Shown here piece by piece: positions 1-8,765 of a DNA stretch of 64,000 nucleotides; positions within the stretch are counted from its first letter, which is position 1; each line of letters begins with the position of its first letter. Location: the NCBI GenBank assembly GCA_022711465.1, contig JAKLEZ010000023.1, positions 1 through 64,000 of the forward strand. The letters are read 5' to 3'. The notes below the pieces were generated by a model. It had not been told where the DNA came from. It searched no databases and saw only the letters and a program-made list of their open reading frames with translations. Made by a program: the position numbers and the translations under genes. The DNA comes from Planctomycetota bacterium. GTDB taxonomy: Bacteria; Planctomycetota; Phycisphaerae; UBA1845; PWPN01.

Positions 1-247
1 TGGGCCAAAAGCGGGGGCGATCGCCCAAACCTGTGGATAACTCCGCCCAACCGCCTCCGGCTCCGTCCCGTTCACTCCGTCCGCCAACTCGCCGCAAGCA
101 ACGCGGCGCGACAACGCAACCGGCTCCTCGGGAAGGCGCCCTGTGCGGGCACCCGGTCGGGTTGCGGAGGCTCGTAGACCGGCGATAATGCCCTCAGGAT
201 CGGACCTCGGAGCCGATCCGACACGGCGTCGAGGAGTGCCTGTTTCC

Positions 248-1876
248 ATGGATTTCGCGTTGACCGCCACTCGTCAGCGGGCTCGTTCGATTCGGTCGAT
301 CACGGCCCTCGCGGTCGTCTCCGCCGTCCTCGTCTTTCCGGCAGCCTCGAAGGGGCAGGCTGCCCGGACGAAGCCGGCCGTCCCCTGGCTTGTCGGAGAG
401 AATCCGGCCGAGGAGTGGACCGACAAGCTCCCGTCCGCCGAGACCACCTTCACGTTCCACCAGGAGCAAGTCTTGGGCACGTCGATGGATCTGGCCGTGG
501 CGACGGCCGACCGCAAGACCGCCCAAGCCTGCGAGAGGGCCGTGCTCGACGAGATCGAACGGCTGGCGGGCATCCTGAGCACTTACGAGCCGGCCAGTGA
601 GATCAGCAGGCTGAGCGGCTCCGGTGGCTACGTCAAGGTTTCCAGGGAGCTCACGGAAGTCCTCGCGGCCGCTCAGGCATGGCAGCAACGCTCCGCCGGC
701 GTGTTCAATATACAGGTGAGCGCCATGGCGATGCTGTGGAGAGAGGCGGAAAGAACCGGCCGGCCCCCGGCCGAGCAGCAGCTGGCCGCCATCGCCAGGC
801 AGATCGAGAAGCCGGCCTTCGAGCTGGACGTGAACGGGTCGCGCGCCAGACGCGTGGCGAGGCAGGCGGTCACCGTGGATGCCTTGGCGAAGGGCTACAT
901 CATCGAGAAGGCGGTAGTTGCCGGCCGGAAGGCCTGCCCGAACGCGGCCGGCATCCTCCTGAACATCGGCGGCGATCTGTATGCCTGGGGCAGCGCTTCG
1001 CTTTCTTCAGAGACACCCTGGGTGGTCGGCGTGGCCAATCCCCGGCATCGCCAGGACAATGCAGCCCCCCTCGTGCGAGTGCGTTTGAGGAACCAGGGCA
1101 TTGCGACCAGTGGCCCCTATGCCCGCGGCTATCGCGTCGCAGAACGACACTACTCCCATATCATCGACCCGCGATCTGGTCAGCCGGTAGAAGCGATCAT
1201 CAGTGCCACCGCCGTGGCCTCGGACGCCATGACCGCGGATGTCCTGGCGACCTGCCTGAACGTGCTCCCGCCGACGGAAGGCCTGAGACTCCTGGCCAGC
1301 GTTCAGGGGGCGGAAGGCCTCATCGTGGCAGCCGACGGGAAGGAATATCGCAGTCCAGGCTGGGCGGCACTGGAAGCGTCCGCGGCACCGACCAGCCGGC
1401 CAGCAACTCTCCCGGCCGCAGACCCGGTCAGAAAAGAACTGATTATCGACTTGCAGCTCCTTCGCCCCGCGCGTGGCCGATACATGCGGCCTTACGTGGC
1501 TATCTGGATCGAGGACTCGGCCGGTGAAGCTGTGGCTACCGTGGCCGTCTGGGGCCACAAGCGGGAGTACCAGAAGACCCTGACCACCTGGTGGAAGATC
1601 GCCCGGCAGAACCCTCGGCTGGTGGAGTCCATCTCGCGGGCCACACGGCCGGCCGGCGCGTATAGCCTTATCTGGCTGCTGACCGATGACCAAGGCAAAC
1701 CCGTCCCGCCGGGGACCTATTCCGTCTGCATCGAGGTCAATCGAGAGCGGGGCGGTCATGTCACCATGCGGGGCAGAATCGACTGCCGAGACCGACGTGC
1801 CTCGGCTACAATCAAGGGCAATGCCGAGGTGGCGGACGTTACGCTCACCTACGGGTGGGGCGCCGACGAGAAATGA
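248..1876 (+). CDS. ApbE-family FAD:protein FMN transferase fused to DUF2271
   Basis: Predicted exported flavin transferase that covalently attaches FMN to Thr/Ser of extracytoplasmic proteins. ApbE hallmarks seen in order: TSMDLAVATAD, VDALAKGYIIEKA, GILLNIGGDLYAWG, YSHIIDPRSGQP (HIIDPRTG-type) and SDAMTADVLATCL (AMTADALAT-type). The last roughly 150 residues match DUF2271 (PYVAIWIED, WWKIARQNPRLVESISRATRPAG-like region). The ATG at 248 is chosen over one at 143 because GAGGAG at 231-236 precedes it and it opens a signal peptide (RSITALAVVSAVLVFPAAS). The stop overlaps the next start in ATGA, so the pair is translationally coupled. The fusion plus a PepSY-type partner suggests flavin-based extracytosolic electron transfer; that role is inference. 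Confidence 0.88.
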   Translation: MDFALTATRQRARSIRSITALAVVSAVLVFPAASKGQAARTKPAVPWLVGENPAEEWTDKLPSAETTFTFHQEQVLGTSMDLAVATADRKTAQACERAVLDEIERLAGILSTYEPASEISRLSGSGGYVKVSRELTEVLAAAQAWQQRSAGVFNIQVSAMAMLWREAERTGRPPAEQQLAAIARQIEKPAFELDVNGSRARRVARQAVTVDALAKGYIIEKAVVAGRKACPNAAGILLNIGGDLYAWGSASLSSETPWVVGVANPRHRQDNAAPLVRVRLRNQGIATSGPYARGYRVAERHYSHIIDPRSGQPVEAIISATAVASDAMTADVLATCLNVLPPTEGLRLLASVQGAEGLIVAADGKEYRSPGWAALEASAAPTSRPATLPAADPVRKELIIDLQLLRPARGRYMRPYVAIWIEDSAGEAVATVAVWGHKREYQKTLTTWWKIARQNPRLVESISRATRPAGAYSLIWLLTDDQGKPVPPGTYSVCIEVNRERGGHVTMRGRIDCRDRRASATIKGNAEVADVTLTYGWGADEK

Positions 1877-2451
1877 ACCTGCAACGACTGGTCTCGCCGA
1901 TCCGCTGGTTGCATGTCTACCTGACCATGCTCGGCTTCGGGCTCATGTGCCTGTTCGCCGTGACCGGCGTTCTGTTGAACCACCGGGAGCGGCTGGGGCT
2001 GGATGAGACCGAAACCACGACGGCTGCGGGTACACTGCCGGCCGATTTGGCGAAAGACGCGCCTCAGGCGGAAATACTCCAGGAACTGGGCCGGCAGCTC
2101 GGACTGACCGGGACGGTGGATACGTTCGAGGTCGACGATGCCCGTATCCGGATCGTATTCGAGCGGCCGGGCACACATTCCGAGGCCATGATCGACCGCA
2201 GCAGCGGCATGATCGAGGTCAATGCCGAATCCGCCGGACTCCTCGGAATCTTGGCCGATCTGCACCGTGGCCACGGAACGAACGCCGCCTGGAGCGTGGC
2301 CATTGATGTGGCCGCCGTCCTGCTGTTTCTATCGTCGGTGACCGGTATGGCTTTGGGGTTGAGCCTCGCTCGCCGTCGGGGAGTAGCCTTGGTTCTGGCA
2401 AGCGCAGGCCTCGTCGCCTGTGCATGCCTGGCTTGGCTGGTTAGTGTTTGA
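1873..2451 (+). CDS. PepSY-associated transmembrane protein
   Basis: A 192-residue membrane protein of the PepSY_TM-like type. An N-terminal helix carries the family-like WLHVYLTMLGFGLMCLFAVTG followed by LLNHRERLGL. A soluble PepSY-like segment spans roughly residues 45-125, and two closely spaced C-terminal helices follow (DVAAVLLFLSSVTGMALGL and a Val/Ala-rich last helix). ATG at 1873 lies inside the stop of the ApbE-DUF2271 gene (ATGA overlap). Family knowledge: PepSY membrane proteins often accompany flavinylated redox modules. No cofactor ligand can be assigned from sequence alone. Confidence 0.75.
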   Translation: MNLQRLVSPIRWLHVYLTMLGFGLMCLFAVTGVLLNHRERLGLDETETTTAAGTLPADLAKDAPQAEILQELGRQLGLTGTVDTFEVDDARIRIVFERPGTHSEAMIDRSSGMIEVNAESAGLLGILADLHRGHGTNAAWSVAIDVAAVLLFLSSVTGMALGLSLARRRGVALVLASAGLVACACLAWLVSV

Positions 2452-2657
2452 CGCTTGCCTTGAGTCTTCGCCTCCAGCAAGATCATACCCCGATACAGAC
2501 TGAGGTGTCCCTAGCCCAATTGGATGGAGGATTGGCCTGCGGAGCCCGCTCCCACCATCAGAGACGCCAACAAGAACGACTCCGTAGCATCAGCACCGGG
2601 CTTCTCGGCATCAGTTCCCCCACGAGGCCTGGTCGCCTCTGGCGGAAGGAGAATACC

Positions 2658-2819
2658 ATGACATCCATCAAGACGTTGCTGCTCGAGCTCGTGGACGAGC
2701 ATGGCGCGAGCCACATCCGGGAGCTGCATATCCAGGTTCTACGGGACAAGCCGGGGACACCGGAGCACATGAATCAGTCCGCGCAGTTCGGATCAGCCGG
2801 TTTGTTGGCTCCGCTGTAA
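2658..2819 (+). CDS. small ORF, unknown, possibly the 5' end of a lost gene
   Basis: 53 codons starting MTSIKTLLLELVDEH, with a strong ribosome site AAGGAGA at 2646-2652 and correct spacing to ATG 2658. The first 38 residues look like normal coding sequence. The last 15 codons are antisense to the 3' end of the minus-strand dockerin gene that stops at 2774. The reading frame is therefore probably a truncated gene running into its neighbour. No family recognised. Confidence 0.35.
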   Translation: MTSIKTLLLELVDEHGASHIRELHIQVLRDKPGTPEHMNQSAQFGSAGLLAPL

Positions 2820-5647
2820 CACCGCTGGAAAACACCGAAGTCGGACTGGTCGACGTCGCTGTCGGTATCGAAGTCAGCGCTCAGGCAATCAGGCGTGCCG
2901 TTGTGCGGGATTTCGGGGCCAGTCATGCAGGACGCGAATACGGCGAGATCGTCGGCGTCCACGTCGCCGTCCAGATTGAAATCGCCGGGCGCCGGTGGAG
3001 GCATCGAAGAGACCGTGAACCAGCGATGGGTCACCGCGTGTGCCTGATCGGTGACTCCGATGCGGAACAGGTACTCTCCCTCCTGCGGGCATTGGCCGTG
3101 GATCTTGCCGCTGGCGGCGTCGAGGGTCAGTTCAGGCGGGAGAGCATCCTCCACGACGGCCCAGGTGTACGGCGGCGTTCCACCCACGGCCCAGAGTGAC
3201 GTGGAATAGGGTCGGCCCCGCCTGGCATCGGGCAGGTTCGGAAAGGGCCCAATCAACGGTGTGGTGGGTACGGAGAGTGTCCCGTCGACGGCAGAGACCG
3301 GCGATCCATCGGCCTGAGTGTCCGACAGGGCAAAGCTCAAGACTCCGGAAGCGTTCGGCAGCAAGCGGAGCTTGATCTGGGCGATGCTGCCTGCGCCGGC
3401 GACGGGGACCGTACCGAACAGATGGATCTGAATTGTGCCCGGCGTTGAGGTGTCGGCAGTCAGAGACCATGCGGCGGAGTCGGTGAGGTCTCTCTTGCTC
3501 ACGCCTTCTACAGTCGCCGTGGACGAGTCGTAGCTCAGCGTAGCCTTTATGTCGCTAACGCCAGGCGACGGGCAGGCGACCAGCTCCAAAGGAATACTCG
3601 TTTGCGGCGCGTCGACGGCGTTGATCCCCACGCTCACGCAGACTTCGCCGCCGGCGGCCAGATTCGCCTGCAACATGGCCAGACCGGCCTCGACCCGCGC
3701 CGACGAGACCGGGAACCCCGCCGCTTCGAACAGCGGCCCCAGATTGCCGCCGCAAAGCCACGAGTACACCACGGTGAACTGCTCGATCTCGGAGTACCCA
3801 GCTCCACCGAGGGCGGCGCGAATCCCCCGAAAAGCGTTGCTCCATTCGAGGATCATCCGGCGGTGCGGCGTCCAGCCGTAGTGGGTGCAGATGTAATGGG
3901 TGATGAACTGCATCGTTTCGATGTAGTCGCCGTCCGTGGTTAGCGGCGCTCCGTGCCGGTGACGCAGGAAAAGGTCGTGCGCCCCGAGCTGGTACTTCAG
4001 GTACTCGTCACCCCCGAACAGTCGTGCCCGGGCCTGTACGCCGAGTAATGTGGCATAGGCCTCGGCGTATGTCCCGACCGCGAAGAAGCGGCACGGGGGC
4101 TTGTGGATCCGGCCGTGGCCCGCCTCGTGGTCTATGTAGCCGCTTCCCTGTGGCCATCCGGTCGGTGTGTCAATCTCGATCCCGTTCTCCAACTTGAAGC
4201 CGTGGAGAACTTCGTCTTCGAAGCCGGCGTGGGCAATGTTGCTGATGACGCCCATCTTGGTGTCGACAGGCACGCCCATCAGGCCCTGCATGGCGTCGGC
4301 CAGTTCCTGGTAGGTCTCGACTTTCGCGCGGCGGTAGTCTCGATCCATGCGCGGGGCCTGGGAAAGAAGCGACGCGGTTTCGTCGATGGCCATTCGGCGT
4401 TCCTCTTGGCCGTAGAGGTCGCCGGAGATGGCTCCGGCGCCCCAAGGGCCGAAGTCCCAGGAGATGTCATAGGTGGGCTTCTCCGTGCGGTTGAACTCCT
4501 CCAGGCGCTTGGCGGCCAAGCACCCGTAGACCTCAAATGGCGAAGGGTCGCCGGAGCCGTGGTGAACGGAGATCACCGGTTTCACCTCGTCGCCGCCGAA
4601 TTCGTAGACGGCCATCAAGATGTTGCCGTACGCGTCGCGGAGTTGAGGCATGATTTGGCAGGTAGGTGAGAACCCCGCTGCGGCCCTCGGCGTCGTGCGA
4701 ACCGGCGCGGTCGCCAGCGACCCACCCATCGAGAGCGAAAGGACCTGGCCGGCCGTCGGCCGAATCACGATCGGGTGTAGTCCGAGTCTCCAACGCGCGG
4801 AGAACTCATCAAGAGCATCCACCGCACGGATCAGGTGAAACTGATTTGGGGACACGCGCATCCGTGTGATGTGGGCCGGTACATCCATGATGAACGGCGA
4901 CCACGCCCACGAAAGGTCATACGTATAGAGCTGTACATGATAGTCCGTGGGGTCGCCGGACGCATTCTGCGCGCTGACCTCAAGCAGAGCCGAGTTGGTC
5001 GCGCTCACTTCGATTGCGAAGGGGGAGGAGAGGGGCATCGCCGCTTGGATGAAGGCGAGCAGATCCCCCGACGAGCGTGGTGACGCAACGAACGCCACGG
5101 CAATGAGTCCTGGGTTCGTGTGGAGGGTCAGACTGTCGTTACCCGTCACCCCGGCTTGGCGAGCATCGAGGAACTTCCCATAGGGTTCGACGACGAAGCC
5201 GAGGTAGTTCTCGCGAGCCTTGAAGTCAAAGACGGAGGAGACGAGGTTCACCTGGACGACGGTGCTTGGCTGGAGCGTCAATGATCGCGATGAGGAGTTG
5301 AATGCCTCATTCGGGCGAACGAGCAAGTACCCCTTCCCGGGATGGCTCCATAGGCCGTCGAATGTCGGCGTGGCGTAGAAGCTCCACTTTCCGGGCATGA
5401 CCTGGAGCACGGCCCGGGCGTTGGCGTCGGTGGTGGCCTCCTGGCGAAAGCCGTACTCGTGGTTGACGGCGCGCACGCACATTGGCGTCAAGGGCGAGCC
5501 GTTCTCATCGAGCAGGGTGAGTGTGGCCGTGAGCGGCTGGAACTCGGAAGGCGACGGCTGCGAATACGCCCTCTGTGGCAACAGGGCGCAGACCAAACCG
5601 CAGGCTGTTGCCGCGGCAACGGCCCATCTTGCGTTCTTGACTTTCAT
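2774..5647 (-). CDS. secreted protein: HExxH metallopeptidase-like region, cohesin-like, Ig-like and dockerin-like modules
   Basis: 957 residues. Signal peptide at 1-30 (MKVKNARWAVAAATACGLVC then ALLPQRAYSQ). A beta-rich N-terminal half resembles carboxypeptidase-regulatory folds. HEAGH at about 507-511 is a zinc-binding HExxH motif, with a candidate third ligand Glu in GTYAEAYATL about 18 residues later, as in gluzincins. Around 645-765 lies a cohesin-like region (ISYDSS-type strand, GSIAQIKLRLLP). Around 785-865 is a putative-Ig domain (PYTWAVVEDALPPELTLD). The last 75 residues are two dockerin-like calcium loops (DFNLDGDVDADDL, DFDTDSDVDQSDFG). Start at 5647 is preceded by GGGAGGGG. No transpeptidase or binding partner is visible. 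Peptidase activity is inference from the motif. Confidence 0.75.
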   Translation of the reverse strand: MKVKNARWAVAAATACGLVCALLPQRAYSQPSPSEFQPLTATLTLLDENGSPLTPMCVRAVNHEYGFRQEATTDANARAVLQVMPGKWSFYATPTFDGLWSHPGKGYLLVRPNEAFNSSSRSLTLQPSTVVQVNLVSSVFDFKARENYLGFVVEPYGKFLDARQAGVTGNDSLTLHTNPGLIAVAFVASPRSSGDLLAFIQAAMPLSSPFAIEVSATNSALLEVSAQNASGDPTDYHVQLYTYDLSWAWSPFIMDVPAHITRMRVSPNQFHLIRAVDALDEFSARWRLGLHPIVIRPTAGQVLSLSMGGSLATAPVRTTPRAAAGFSPTCQIMPQLRDAYGNILMAVYEFGGDEVKPVISVHHGSGDPSPFEVYGCLAAKRLEEFNRTEKPTYDISWDFGPWGAGAISGDLYGQEERRMAIDETASLLSQAPRMDRDYRRAKVETYQELADAMQGLMGVPVDTKMGVISNIAHAGFEDEVLHGFKLENGIEIDTPTGWPQGSGYIDHEAGHGRIHKPPCRFFAVGTYAEAYATLLGVQARARLFGGDEYLKYQLGAHDLFLRHRHGAPLTTDGDYIETMQFITHYICTHYGWTPHRRMILEWSNAFRGIRAALGGAGYSEIEQFTVVYSWLCGGNLGPLFEAAGFPVSSARVEAGLAMLQANLAAGGEVCVSVGINAVDAPQTSIPLELVACPSPGVSDIKATLSYDSSTATVEGVSKRDLTDSAAWSLTADTSTPGTIQIHLFGTVPVAGAGSIAQIKLRLLPNASGVLSFALSDTQADGSPVSAVDGTLSVPTTPLIGPFPNLPDARRGRPYSTSLWAVGGTPPYTWAVVEDALPPELTLDAASGKIHGQCPQEGEYLFRIGVTDQAHAVTHRWFTVSSMPPPAPGDFNLDGDVDADDLAVFASCMTGPEIPHNGTPDCLSADFDTDSDVDQSDFGVFQRCYSGANKPADPNCAD

Positions 5648-5806
5648 GACGCCCCTCCCGCGGACCCGCAGTGTGTTTGCGTTCCCGTTCTTCCATTGTA
5701 CTCGATGGGGGCAACGCAGGGCCAGCAAAAACGCCGAGGCGGGCCCGGCGCGAGCCGTGCTTCCTGCAGGCTTGACGCCGGCATTGCATGCCGCAACACC
5801 GAAGAG

Positions 5807-6466
5807 GTGAGTGATGAGGTAGTCAGCAGGCTCCCCTTTCGCGGTCTCCGACAGCTCAACCATCCGTCGATCGCGCGGATCTACGACGCCGGGCAGACCG
5901 GTGACGGGCAGCGTTACTTCACTATGGAGTTGATCGATGGCGAGCCGCTGACGGAGTACTGCGAAGGCGAGGATCTCTCCTTGCGGGAGAGACTTGAGCT
6001 GTTCCTGCTGATCTGCCGCGCCGTTCATTACGCGCATCAGCGCGGCGTGATTCATCGTGACCTCAAGCCGCGCAACATCCTGGTCGATCCGGCGGGGGTT
6101 CCCCATGTGCTCGACTTTGGCCTGGCGCGGTTCATCGACCCGGCCATGGACGTGACCCATTCACTCTTCGGCGGTCCGGGGCTGATGGGCACCCTGGCGT
6201 ACATGAGTCCCGAACATGCCGCCCCGAACACGGCGGGGATTGACATTCGTTCAGACGTGTACTCCCTCGGCGTCATTCTGTACGAGATGCTCACCGGTCG
6301 GTGCCCTTATGTGTCCACCGGGCATGTGGCCGAGGTGCTCCGCAGTATTGCCGAAGCCTATCAGACGATGCGATGGCACGCCAGAGGCAAGGCGTCAGTT
6401 GTTGCACACACGTTAGCGTGTTCGGTGCGGTTCATGTGCTTTCTCCAAACAGCATTCCCCAGATGA
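5807..6466 (+). pseudogene. Ser/Thr protein kinase fragment
   Basis: Kinase-like sequence begins abruptly at LRQLNHPSIARIYDAGQTGD and contains the hinge (YFTMELIDGEPL), catalytic loop HRDLKPRNILV, DFGLARFID and GTLAYMSPEHA. It ends just after DVYSLGVILYEMLTGRCPY. The N-lobe glycine loop, the VAVK lysine and the end of the C-lobe are missing, so it cannot be an active kinase of the usual kind. The only in-frame start near the homology is GTG 5807. The final 30 codons look non-homologous. Compare the complete kinase at 33870. Read as a decayed remnant truncated at both ends. Confidence 0.7.
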
Positions 6467-6592
6467 CCTCGTAGCCCTTTCCGATTGACTTTGCTCGGCT
6501 CCCGGGACTGCAAGTCACGGTTCTTTCCTCTCCTTGATTGTCACCAGCAGGGAGAGCAAATGGATCCTCGTACCCCGTGTGCGCAAAGAAGA

Positions 6593-6612
6593 CCCGGCCC
6601 TATTGGGCCGGG
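6593..6612 (-). terminator. GC-rich hairpin at the end of the 6600-6758 fragment
   Basis: Perfect 8-bp inverted repeat CCCGGCCC / GGGCCGGG with a TATT loop. The stop codon of the minus-strand fragment sits at the stem-loop junction. On the minus strand the stem is followed by a weak T-rich stretch (TCTTCTTT), so it is a plausible intrinsic terminator. Confidence 0.55.
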
Positions 6613-6758
6613 ACAGTGACAACCGGCAGATCTGGTCCCTTCTCTGTCTGCTGCAAGGAAAAGAGGTAGTCCAGCAGCGCAAAAGTCCGCTTGGATGACG
6701 CGTCCGATTCGTCGATGTAGAACCAATGCCCCTTGTAGAAGACCGGCCGTCGATTCAT
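6600..6758 (-). pseudogene. C-terminal fragment of a conserved exported/lipoprotein family
   Basis: About 50 residues reading RPVFYKGHWFYIDESDASSK then RTFALLDYLFSLQ and ending VVTVPAQ. This pattern (YRGxWFYIDDxDxxSKxTFxLLxxLFSLQ...PVLTVP) closes a hypothetical protein family known from several bacterial groups. The upstream part is absent: the sequence stops where tRNA-repeat copy A begins (about 6760). The gene appears to have lost its 5' part at that junction. Family recognition is from memory and the function is unknown. Confidence 0.55.
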
Positions 6759-6762
6759 CAGC

Positions 6763-7003
<241 letters not shown>

Positions 7004-7165
7004 CCTGCTTTCCTAACATTTCACGAACATCCAACAATCCGCGTTAGACCCTGCACCACTTATTAGTACAGCAGATTCAAGGTGGCTCGGCGATCCGAGC
7101 AGCCCGCCGCGGCCGACTATGCCGACCACTTTACACAGCGATTCGCGGCCGCTTGAGAACCGGCT

Positions 7166-7195
7166 TTGGACTTTTGGGGCAAAAAGTGCTACACT
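7166..7195 (+). promoter_or_regulatory. candidate sigma-70 promoter giving a leaderless mRNA
   Basis: TTGGAC (7166-7171), an 18-bp spacer and TACACT (7190-7195). The ATG at 7203 lies only 7 bp beyond the -10 box, so transcription would begin at or next to the start codon. No Shine-Dalgarno sequence is possible upstream of that ATG in such a transcript. Confidence 0.5.
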
Positions 7196-7202
7196 TTTCA
7201 GG

Positions 7203-7619
7203 ATGGCGAAGAAGAGACCATCCAAGCCGGGTTATGGGGACCTGTTCAAGGCCGCCAAGTCGGTGTCGAACCTCCTCGTACTCTTCATCCCGAGCCAGGA
7301 TCGAGACGAGAAGCCGATTGACCAGGATTACTGGAAAGATGAAGCCCTGACGGCGCTGGGCAAGCTCTTCGGCGGTGCGACCGCCTACCCGGAAGGCAAA
7401 GGGGTCTGGCGCGACGACGATCAGGACGGTAAGCTCCTCTTCGACGAGCCCGTCGTCATCCAATGCTATACCTCTGAGGAGGCGATCCGACGCCAGGCGG
7501 GTGCCCTTCGCGAGTTTCTGGTTCGGATGGGGACTGAATGCCGTCAAGGGGCCGTCGGCTTTGTGATCGACCGGGATTACCTGGAGATACGCTTCCCCCT
7601 CGTCGGGAAGAGAGGGTGA
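7203..7619 (+). CDS. conserved hypothetical protein, first gene of a pair
   Basis: 138 residues, no signal peptide or membrane segment, probably cytoplasmic. The start MAKKRPSKPGYGDLFKAAKS and the internal motifs VLFIPSQDRD, FGGATAYPEGKGVWRDD and DEPVVIQCYTS match a widely scattered hypothetical protein family that I recognise but cannot name. ATG 7203 is the start, judged by the conserved MAKK beginning and by the adjacent -10 box. It is followed after 4 bp by a second small gene, so the two are probably co-transcribed. Function unknown. A toxin or effector role was considered but nothing in the sequence supports it. Confidence 0.75.
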   Translation: MAKKRPSKPGYGDLFKAAKSVSNLLVLFIPSQDRDEKPIDQDYWKDEALTALGKLFGGATAYPEGKGVWRDDDQDGKLLFDEPVVIQCYTSEEAIRRQAGALREFLVRMGTECRQGAVGFVIDRDYLEIRFPLVGKRG

Positions 7620-7623
7620 GACT

Positions 7624-7956
7624 ATGGCACGCAACATCAAACGAATCGCCCAGGACATGGGCGCAGAGATTGTCGGTCAAGTTCCGGATACCGGCGGGGG
7701 CGCCTTCGGAGCCGCGCGCTTGCCTCACGTCATCCACGCTCTCCGAGAGCGGCTCCAACCGAGCCGCGGGCGGAGGCCGGGGCGGCCCACGTCCAAGGAT
7801 TGGTCCCTACGCTCGAAGGTCCCGATGAGTGCGGCCACCCGCACCAAGCTCCGGCGGTTGGCCCGGCAGATGAGCACGGACAAGCGCAAAGTGAGCCCAA
7901 TGCAGGTGGCAGCCCAACTGCTCGAAGAGGCGGTGGCCGTCTGCCCCGCCGATTGA
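7624..7956 (+). CDS. conserved hypothetical protein, partner of the preceding gene
   Basis: 110 residues starting MARNIKRIAQDMGAEIVGQV and continuing PDTGGGAFGAARL. The C-terminal half is basic and helical (RTKLRRLARQMSTDKRKVSP, MQVAAQLLEEAV) and resembles a ribbon-helix-helix or CopG-like DNA-binding tail. It starts 4 bp after the stop of the gene at 7203, which implies a two-gene operon and perhaps a joint function. The pairing of these two families is recalled from other genomes, but no function is known to me. The DNA-binding role is inference. Confidence 0.7.
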   Translation: MARNIKRIAQDMGAEIVGQVPDTGGGAFGAARLPHVIHALRERLQPSRGRRPGRPTSKDWSLRSKVPMSAATRTKLRRLARQMSTDKRKVSPMQVAAQLLEEAVAVCPAD

Positions 7957-8113
7957 TCGTGTGCGTGGCATTCTGGTACGGCCACGCAAAACGGGACGCG
8001 GGACGCGGTATGCCGCAACAAAGGCGCAAAACCCGCAATAATCGCGTAGAACGCGCAGTTGATCCCCGCCGGTTGAGCAGCAGCGAAAGTTTCAGTGTCC
8101 AGGGAGCATCCTC

Positions 8114-8494
8114 GTGGTGAAGCGCAAGTCAACGCGCGATGAACAGCGGGAGCATCGCATCGAGATGGAGATCGTAGTCGACGCCTACGGCGAGGATGAG
8201 CGGGCGATGGGGTGGTACTACTACCTCGAAGACAAGCTCCGGTTTCCCTTCACCGCAACCTGCACCGCCAAGCGTGCGATCTCTCCGTTACGAGTCGGAG
8301 ATGAGGTGGAAGTGATCGGCATGCCGGGCGAGGACGAGTCTTCGCACGAGATGTTTGTCAGTATCCGGTGGGACCGGAAGGAGGGCTTGGCCGTCCCGCT
8401 GTCCCAACTGAAGCCTGCCGGCGATACGGACGAGCAAACCCGAGAGGCCATCGGCGACTGGCACTACTGGGTCCGCGTGGGCTACGAGTTCTGA
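8114..8494 (+). CDS. CcbP-type calcium-binding protein
   Basis: 126-residue acidic cytoplasmic protein matching the Calci_bind_CcbP family. Recognised motifs: EIVVDAYGEDERAMGWYYYL, EDKLRFPFTATC, ISPLRVGDEVEVIGM, LAVPLSQL and the C-terminus GDWHYWVRVGYEF. In cyanobacteria CcbP binds Ca2+ and influences differentiation; here buffering or signalling is inference. The start is GTG 8114 (or the adjacent GTG 8117), with AGGGA at 8101-8105 upstream. It stands alone, 157 bp after the hypothetical gene pair. Confidence 0.82.
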   Translation: MVKRKSTRDEQREHRIEMEIVVDAYGEDERAMGWYYYLEDKLRFPFTATCTAKRAISPLRVGDEVEVIGMPGEDESSHEMFVSIRWDRKEGLAVPLSQLKPAGDTDEQTREAIGDWHYWVRVGYEF

Positions 8495-8567
8495 ACCTGA
8501 CCGCCAAGACTGGTCACAGGGCGGGCTTCGGTCGCCGGAGCTGGAGTTCTGCTGGTCTTCGTCGACA

Positions 8568-8587
8568 GGCTTCGACCTGTCGAAGCC
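8568..8587. repeat. perfect 9-bp inverted repeat
   Basis: GGCTTCGAC-CT-GTCGAAGCC lies between the convergent calcium-binding gene and the amidohydrolase remnant. There is no T-tract on either side, so it may be a repeat hairpin rather than a terminator. Confidence 0.4.
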
Positions 8588-8675
8588 CACCTGCACGCTC
8601 GCCCCAGGAACCCACGAGCACATTCTTGTCCAGGCTGCTACACGTTGTGAAATGACCGCCGCGAAGCATGCGCAC

Positions 8676-8765
8676 CTACACTTGATGTTCGAGCCGGCCG
8701 AGGATAAAAGGCAGCGTGCCGCCAAGATGCGGACACACCAGCTTCAGCGTCGGGTACACTTCGAA
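8676..8765 (-). pseudogene. amidohydrolase-2 (ACMSD-like) fragment
   Basis: Thirty codons reading FEVYPTLKLVCPHLGGTLPF and ILGRLEHQ then stop. This is a typical near-C-terminal block of metal-dependent TIM-barrel amidohydrolases (family 2), whose catalytic His is in the CPHLGG motif. It begins directly after the MFS permease stop at 8766 and lacks everything upstream. A cut-off hydrolase therefore remains as the tail of the catabolic operon. Confidence 0.6.

Noticed and set aside
32..40. TGTGGATAA, a match to a DnaA box
   Set aside because: A single box without a cluster, AT-rich unwinding region or dnaA/dnaN neighbours; not evidence of an origin.
7203..7956. Toxin-antitoxin interpretation of the two small coupled genes
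   Set aside because: Neither protein shows a toxin fold or known antitoxin motif; the basic C-terminus alone is insufficient.
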